Origin: Anaerolineales bacterium
Lineage (GTDB): Bacteria; Chloroflexota; Anaerolineae; Anaerolineales; UBA4823
Direction: 5' to 3'
DNA length: 10,063 nt
Assembly (NCBI GenBank): GCA_028687395.1
Contig: JAQUAE010000039.1
Location: 1-10,063 of the forward strand
Position numbers and translations under genes: made by a program. The notes under the pieces are model-generated. The model saw nothing but the letters and a program-made list of their open reading frames with translations. It did not search any database and was not told where the DNA came from. Below, piece by piece: positions 6,326 through 10,063 of this stretch (position 1 is the stretch's first letter; each line of letters opens with the position of its first letter).

Positions 6326-7186
6326 ATGCCCAAACGCCCATTTCGCAACCGGTTGAACGACCTGGCGCCCAAGGAATGGCTGAAGTTCCAGAAATCATGG
6401 TTTATTCACAATCCACCGCCCAGGCGCAAGGAGCTGCTGCGCCATCCGGCGAAATTTCCCGAGACCCTCGCCCAGGAGTTCATCGAATTCTTCACCAAGC
6501 GCGGCCAAACCGTCCTGGATCCGATGGCGGGAACGGGTAGCACGCTGGTGGCTGCGCTGCGCTCTGGCCGGCATGCTTACGGCATCGAGCTGAACCCGGA
6601 GTATGCCCGCCTGGGTCGCCAGGTGATCGCCGACGAGCGGCGCACACGGGACGCCTCACAGCCCAGCCTGGCTTGTGAGCTGATCCAGGGGGACGCAAGC
6701 CAATTTGCAGCCCTCGCTGAAGCCCATGCCCTGCCCCTCTTCGATTACGTGCTCACCTCACCGCCTTATTGGAACATGCTGCACGCTGCCGGCGCCAAAA
6801 ACCAGCGCAAGCGCATGGCTGACCCCAGGCTGGACGTGGTCTACTCCGACGATCCTCACGACCTGGGCAACATCGCCGATTACGAGGCATTCCTAACTGC
6901 CCTCTCCGCCATCTACGCCTCGCTGAAACCCCATCTGCGCCCCGGCGCCTACCTGACCATCATCGTCAAGAACGTGAAGAAGAAAGGCGCCATCTTTCCC
7001 CTTGCCTGGGACCTCTCCTCCCGCCTGCGCAGCCATTACGTCCTGAAGGACGAAAAAATCTGGGCGCAGGATAACCAGCGCCTGGCGCCCTACGGCCTGG
7101 GAAACGCCTGGGTCAGCAATACCTTCCACCATTATTGTCTCCAGTTCCGTAATGAGGCACCAGAGCCGAAAAGCCACGGGGCATGA
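6326..7186 (+). CDS. DNA amino-methyltransferase (N4-cytosine/N6-adenine type, TSPPYW motif)
   Basis: A 286-residue AdoMet-dependent enzyme that should methylate an exocyclic amino group in DNA. A motif X-like helix (HPAKFPETLAQEFIEFF, 40-56) is followed by motif I DPMAGTGST (65-73), an acidic end of the next strand (IELNP, 87-91), QGDA (121-124, motif III-like) and the catalytic motif IV TSPPYWN (144-150), then LKPHLRPGAYL (200-210). SPPYW is more typical of N4-cytosine enzymes, but N6-adenine activity cannot be excluded. The order X-I-IV differs from the common beta class (IV before I), and there is little room for a target recognition domain; residues 151-185 (basic, then DDPHDLG) may supply it. 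The ATG is four bases after the lipoprotein stop with no strong Shine-Dalgarno, suggesting coupling. Its stop overlaps the next gene as ATGA, so the two are probably a functional pair. Confidence 0.88.
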   Translation: MPKRPFRNRLNDLAPKEWLKFQKSWFIHNPPPRRKELLRHPAKFPETLAQEFIEFFTKRGQTVLDPMAGTGSTLVAALRSGRHAYGIELNPEYARLGRQVIADERRTRDASQPSLACELIQGDASQFAALAEAHALPLFDYVLTSPPYWNMLHAAGAKNQRKRMADPRLDVVYSDDPHDLGNIADYEAFLTALSAIYASLKPHLRPGAYLTIIVKNVKKKGAIFPLAWDLSSRLRSHYVLKDEKIWAQDNQRLAPYGLGNAWVSNTFHHYCLQFRNEAPEPKSHGA

Positions 7187-8154
7187 TCGCAGCATCCGAC
7201 CTGATCTGCATTCCCTACAGCAGCGAGCTCACCCGGGCGGGGTTACACGTCGCCTGCCAACGCCTGCCGGACATGCAGCGGCGACCCGGTGAATCGACGC
7301 ATGCCTGGCTGCGCCAGGCAGTCATGCAAGCCAGCGCCGAGGTAATCCTCCGACGGTACCTGCACCAGCACGGCGTGGCATTCCAGGTGCTACCCAAGAA
7401 CCCATTCAGCCGGCCGGCCGAATACGAGGTGGTGATCGCCGGGCGGCGTTGCGCCCTGCTGATGGAGACAATCACGCGCCGCGAGGAAATAATCCAAGCC
7501 CAGACGGAGGCAAGCCACTTGCTGGGGCGGGAATTGACCTTCGCCTCCGAGCGCTTCGCCCTCGAGCAGCGCTGCGACGCCGACCTGTATCTCTTCGCCA
7601 TTGCCACCGCGCAGATCATGCTGCGCCGCGCCGATGCACCGCGCGCCGGGCAGACGGCGTTCTGGATTTACGCCTTCCCTGAACGCTGGAGGCGACCGCA
7701 ACGCTGGGCTTCGCTTGGCGCTCTCGCCTTTACCACCCGCATGACCCACCCCCCCGAGCTCGTCCTGGGAGGCCTTGGCTCTGAGAGGAGTTTCCAGAAC
7801 GAGAGCCTAACCCTGCGCACGCAGGCGCCGGTAGTGCCGCGCCAGGAGTACCTCGCCCTGACCTACCTGCACGCCGCCCGGCCGCCAGCGCAAGAAATCG
7901 AAATCTCGTCCTCGCGATTCAGCCGCCCGCTGGTGGTAGCCCCTGCACAATGGGGCAACATCTGGATTTACGGCAGGCAAGTCATTCTGCTGGGCTACCT
8001 CTCCCGGCGAGAAATTCGCCTCAGCCTGCTGTCCTCCCGCCCCCGCCTGGCGCCATTCTCCGGCGATAACGCCGATACCCTGAGCATACCCGTCCACAAG
8101 CTGCATCCCTTGCTAGATTTGTTTCAGGATTTCACTCCAAGCAGGGTAAGATAA
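7183..8154 (+). CDS. Unrecognised methyltransferase partner, possible PD-(D/E)XK nuclease-fold protein
   Basis: A 323-residue protein that I do not recognise as a named family. It starts at the ATG of an ATGA overlap with the methyltransferase, so a linked role is likely. Hints of a restriction-endonuclease-like fold: a helix with a glutamate (SAEVILRRYL, E53), a strand pair PAEYEVVIAGRRCALLMET (79-96) shaped like the D-x(n)-G-x-x-x-x-x-ExK hairpin of PD-(D/E)XK nucleases, and CDADLYLFAIA (131-141) followed by FWIYAFP (160-166), which resembles the D-x-Y-V-F ... W-x-F-Y-V-L-P arrangement seen in many such proteins. The acidic positions would be E80/E82 and E95, but the expected lysine is absent (E95-T-I), so it may be inactive or use another residue. 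The C-terminal third (about 230-310) holds further strands such as GNIWIYGRQVILLGYL. No signal peptide or membrane span. The gene is real (coupled, same base composition as its neighbours); the function is an inference. Confidence 0.75.
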   Translation: MIAASDLICIPYSSELTRAGLHVACQRLPDMQRRPGESTHAWLRQAVMQASAEVILRRYLHQHGVAFQVLPKNPFSRPAEYEVVIAGRRCALLMETITRREEIIQAQTEASHLLGRELTFASERFALEQRCDADLYLFAIATAQIMLRRADAPRAGQTAFWIYAFPERWRRPQRWASLGALAFTTRMTHPPELVLGGLGSERSFQNESLTLRTQAPVVPRQEYLALTYLHAARPPAQEIEISSSRFSRPLVVAPAQWGNIWIYGRQVILLGYLSRREIRLSLLSSRPRLAPFSGDNADTLSIPVHKLHPLLDLFQDFTPSRVR

Positions 8155-8158
8155 TCCC

Positions 8159-8175
8159 AAAAGGGCACCGCGCCC
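8159..8175 (-). terminator. Possible short intrinsic terminator on the minus strand
   Basis: Read on the minus strand, GGGC-GCGGT-GCCC is followed directly by TTTT. The stem is only four G-C pairs and it is about 240 bases past the kinase stop codon, so it would be a distal and weak terminator that protects the convergent genes from read-through. Confidence 0.25.
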
Positions 8176-8191
8176 CCTGATTTCCTTCCAG

Positions 8192-8214
8192 CTATGTGTG
8201 CGGCTTCCGCATAG
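8192..8214 (+). terminator. Hairpin downstream of the plus-strand operon
   Basis: TGCGG-CTT-CCGCA (8199-8211) forms a tight stem, and the flanking CTATG and CATAG can extend or compete with it. It sits about 40 bases after the stop of the last plus-strand gene. The following bases (TCGTATTC) are not a clear T-run, so termination strength is doubtful. Confidence 0.3.
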
Positions 8215-8352
8215 TCGTATTCTCGAGCCAAATCAACACATTTTAAACAACCAGTTTGGTCGTTTCCACTATAATTCGCACTGGATAAGGCAAAAGGATC
8301 CAGCACTTTAACAACCGAATAGATTGTAATAGCACAAGTTTGAACCAAAGGT

Positions 8353-8374
8353 GCCAGCATTTGCTTATGCTGGC
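8353..8374. repeat. Perfect 8-bp hairpin near the 3' end of the kinase gene
   Basis: GCCAGCAT (8353-8360) and ATGCTGGC (8367-8374) are perfect arms around TTGCTT. It lies about 40 bases past the kinase stop (8414) in the direction of that gene's transcription. No T-run follows on either strand, so it may stabilise the mRNA 3' end, act as a weak terminator, or be a dispersed repeat. Confidence 0.5.
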
Positions 8375-8413
8375 GAGACTATGCAAAGCAAGATTAACGA
8401 TCTCGCTGTAACG

Positions 8414-10063
8414 CTATCCAACGCTGGAATTCCAGGTGACCCGAATCCGCGTGCCTGCCCTCGGAGCAGTGGCGATATTGATCTCGGCATCTAGCAGTCT
8501 GGCACGTTCGACCATTCCAGCCAGCCCAAAGTGCTTATGAGCAAGCAAATCCTCCAGTTCCAGCCCTTGCCCCATGTCAAAGCCGATCCCATCATCTTCG
8601 ATGCTTAGGTCCACTTCCTGAGCGCCAAGCTGCCCAGAAATAGAGATTCTCCTGGCTTGCCCGTGCCGCAAGGCATTCTCGCAAGCCTCCTGCACAATGC
8701 GAAACAGGTGCTGCTCAATATTCTGGGGATAGCTCACCTCATCTGCCTGGACATTCACCACTACACTCACCGTGTCCCCACTTCGCTCCATCAGGTTGTC
8801 GGCCAGAGCTTCCAGGGCAGGCTTTAAGCCATAGTTGAGCATGGGCGGCCGCAAGTCGCTGACGATCTCTCGCAGTCGTTGGGTAAACCGATCGTAAGCC
8901 TCCTGGAAGCCTGGCGAGAGGGAGGAAGAGTCAAGGTTCATAAGCATGGCTGCTGCCTGGTTGAGGACGCTATCATGCAGGTCGAGAGCCAGACGGAAAC
9001 GCTCCTGCTCGTAGCGGTTGATGTTTGCCTGATACAACGCCCTGAGACGCTCGGTTTGAAGAATGTTGCTCAATGCGATGGCGGTCTGGTCGGCAAGGCT
9101 GCGTAGGATAGGAAGCTCGGCCTGGGAATAAACGTCGTCTGGGTCACGGCGGCCGAACAGCCACAAGCCAATGATCCCCTCTCCGATCCTGAGCGGGATC
9201 ACCAATCGCACCCACGGCCAGGATGGATCGCTATCCGAAAGATGAGGAAAGCAATATTTACCCATCTGAGCCATGAGGGGGGAAAGACCCGGCCCAACAG
9301 GGATGTCTTCCGCTATAGCCCCAGTGGCGAGAAGCACCTTCGTAGAATTGCCGTCGAATTGCAGGAAGACAAACTGGCGTACCAGCAGGCTGGGCAGGAC
9401 CTCGTCTCTGAGCAACTGCACCAGACCGGAGAGGGAGGAGCTGGTGGTAATACGCGCAGAATAGACCTCCAGCAAGTTCTCAGGCGACAACCGAATCCCC
9501 AGCCAGCGGCGCTCCATAAAATTCTGGAAAAGGGGGAAGCCAAAGACGGTTATGAGGATAACCAGCAGGCCCCCCGTAATCTCGAGCACCATTGTCCCCT
9601 CGGGCGACTGAATCCGCGTGGTGGTCACCACAACCAGCGGCACCATCAACGTACCAAGCAGGATAAGGAATAAGTAGAGCGAGATCAGCCGATTGAGACG
9701 TAATTCAAACTCGCCCAACTGGCGGCGGTAGGTGGCATACAGATAGCCGAATGGAATGAGAGGAAAACTCAGCAGGCCCAGGCTGGACACTCCCGGAGGG
9801 ATGGAGACGATGCCGCTTGCAAGGCCAATACCGATCGAGGGAATCAGCGCCAGGAATACAGCCACCAGCAGAAATCGCAAGTCTCGGCGCACCTCGGGTT
9901 GGCGCACGGCATGGGCAATCAGCAAGATCAGACTGCCAAGAAGCGCCACGATGAATCCCAGGTAGTAAAGGCCCTTAGGCAGAAGTTGTAATCCCTGAGC
10001 GATGACCAGCACCAGGGCAATGGCATAGATGCCACCCACCAATAGAAGAGGCAGTTTCCCCAG
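8414..10063 (-). CDS. Membrane histidine kinase, GAF + HisKA_3 + HATPase_c, N-terminus beyond window
   Basis: A NarL-partner-type (DegS/LiaS-like) sensor kinase that would autophosphorylate and pass phosphate to a response regulator. The frame is open to the right edge; 549 codons are visible, and a TTG at 10042 is unlikely to be the true start because it lies within a hydrophobic segment that continues upstream. Numbering from the edge: about six membrane spans within residues 1-180; a GAF-like domain about 205-345; the dimerisation and phosphoacceptor helix LALDLHDSVLNQ with H363; the N box IVQEACENALRH with N463; the G1 box EDDGIGFD (489-496); and the G2 box HFGLAGM (511-517), ending in GTRIRV. 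All expected catalytic motifs are present. No response regulator gene follows; downstream it converges on another operon, so the partner must lie to the right of the window or elsewhere. The signal is unknown; the membrane part resembles seven-span sensor regions. Confidence 0.93.
   Translation of the reverse strand: MGKLPLLLVGGIYAIALVLVIAQGLQLLPKGLYYLGFIVALLGSLILLIAHAVRQPEVRRDLRFLLVAVFLALIPSIGIGLASGIVSIPPGVSSLGLLSFPLIPFGYLYATYRRQLGEFELRLNRLISLYLFLILLGTLMVPLVVVTTTRIQSPEGTMVLEITGGLLVILITVFGFPLFQNFMERRWLGIRLSPENLLEVYSARITTSSSLSGLVQLLRDEVLPSLLVRQFVFLQFDGNSTKVLLATGAIAEDIPVGPGLSPLMAQMGKYCFPHLSDSDPSWPWVRLVIPLRIGEGIIGLWLFGRRDPDDVYSQAELPILRSLADQTAIALSNILQTERLRALYQANINRYEQERFRLALDLHDSVLNQAAAMLMNLDSSSLSPGFQEAYDRFTQRLREIVSDLRPPMLNYGLKPALEALADNLMERSGDTVSVVVNVQADEVSYPQNIEQHLFRIVQEACENALRHGQARRISISGQLGAQEVDLSIEDDGIGFDMGQGLELEDLLAHKHFGLAGMVERARLLDAEINIATAPRAGTRIRVTWNSSVG

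Larger units (their letters stand above)
8155..8413. other. Convergent intergenic region with hairpins
   Basis: This 259-base stretch separates the plus-strand methyltransferase group from the minus-strand histidine kinase, so both transcripts end here. Its middle (about 8215-8345) is more AT-rich than the flanking genes. I see three hairpins, listed separately, plus a looser GCGAGA/TCTCGC pairing (8373-8378 with 8401-8406). I see no tRNA, no convincing small gene and no insertion-sequence end. Confidence 0.7.

Noticed and set aside
8124..8360. Minus-strand open frame of 78 codons in the convergent gap
   Set aside because: No Shine-Dalgarno before the ATG, overlap with the 3' end of the plus-strand gene, start codon inside a hairpin loop boundary, and no recognisable motif. 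A small or decayed gene cannot be fully excluded.
9242..9673. Plus-strand open frame of 143 codons
   Set aside because: Antisense to the histidine kinase GAF and membrane regions; a highly polar Gln/Arg/Lys-rich product with no domain.
1..10063. CRISPR array, tRNA, rRNA or transposon ends
   Set aside because: No regularly spaced direct repeats, cloverleaf-like segments, rRNA signatures or transposase motifs were found on reading both strands.

Overview
The window looks like chromosomal DNA of an environmental bacterium, most likely a member of the Chloroflexota (Anaerolineae-like). This is an inference from overall character: GC-rich genes with frequent GTG/TTG starts, a Cys/Pro/Thr-rich secreted protein with a TP-repeat linker, a multi-membrane-span GAF histidine kinase, and an ECF sigma factor with a zinc anti-sigma factor. 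No rRNA, tRNA, CRISPR array, transposase or phage gene is visible. Almost all of the window is coding; the longest non-coding stretch is about 260 bases.

Left part (1-4031), all on the minus strand. Reading in the direction of transcription from 4031 leftward: an SDR-type L-threonine 3-dehydrogenase-like enzyme; a peptidase-S51/cyanophycinase-like protein carrying an extra C-terminal segment resembling the tail of cysteinyl-tRNA synthetase; and a beta-hydroxyacid dehydrogenase closest to tartronate semialdehyde reductase (GarR/GlxR). Gaps are 25 and 46 bases, so these three may be one transcript with an amino-acid/small-acid catabolic flavour. After a 143-base gap containing an inverted repeat comes an ECF sigma factor gene (GTG start) that overlaps by 20 bases the start of a zinc-type anti-sigma factor, which runs off the left edge.

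Centre and right (4187-8154), plus strand: purA (adenylosuccinate synthetase), diverging from the threonine dehydrogenase across a 155-base region with an extended -10 promoter candidate and a perfect inverted repeat. It is followed at close spacing (23 bases, 4 bases, then a 4-base ATGA overlap) by a secreted/lipoprotein-like protein with a beta-sandwich domain, a compact DNA amino-methyltransferase with a TSPPYW motif, and an unrecognised 323-residue protein with hints of a PD-(D/E)XK restriction-endonuclease fold whose active site looks incomplete. The last two form the best candidate for an undescribed system: a small restriction-modification-like pair behind a housekeeping purine gene.

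Right end (8414-10063), minus strand: a membrane histidine kinase (about six visible membrane spans, GAF, HisKA_3, HATPase) converging on the methyltransferase operon; its N-terminus lies beyond the window. The convergent gap 8155-8413 holds several hairpins that could serve as terminators.
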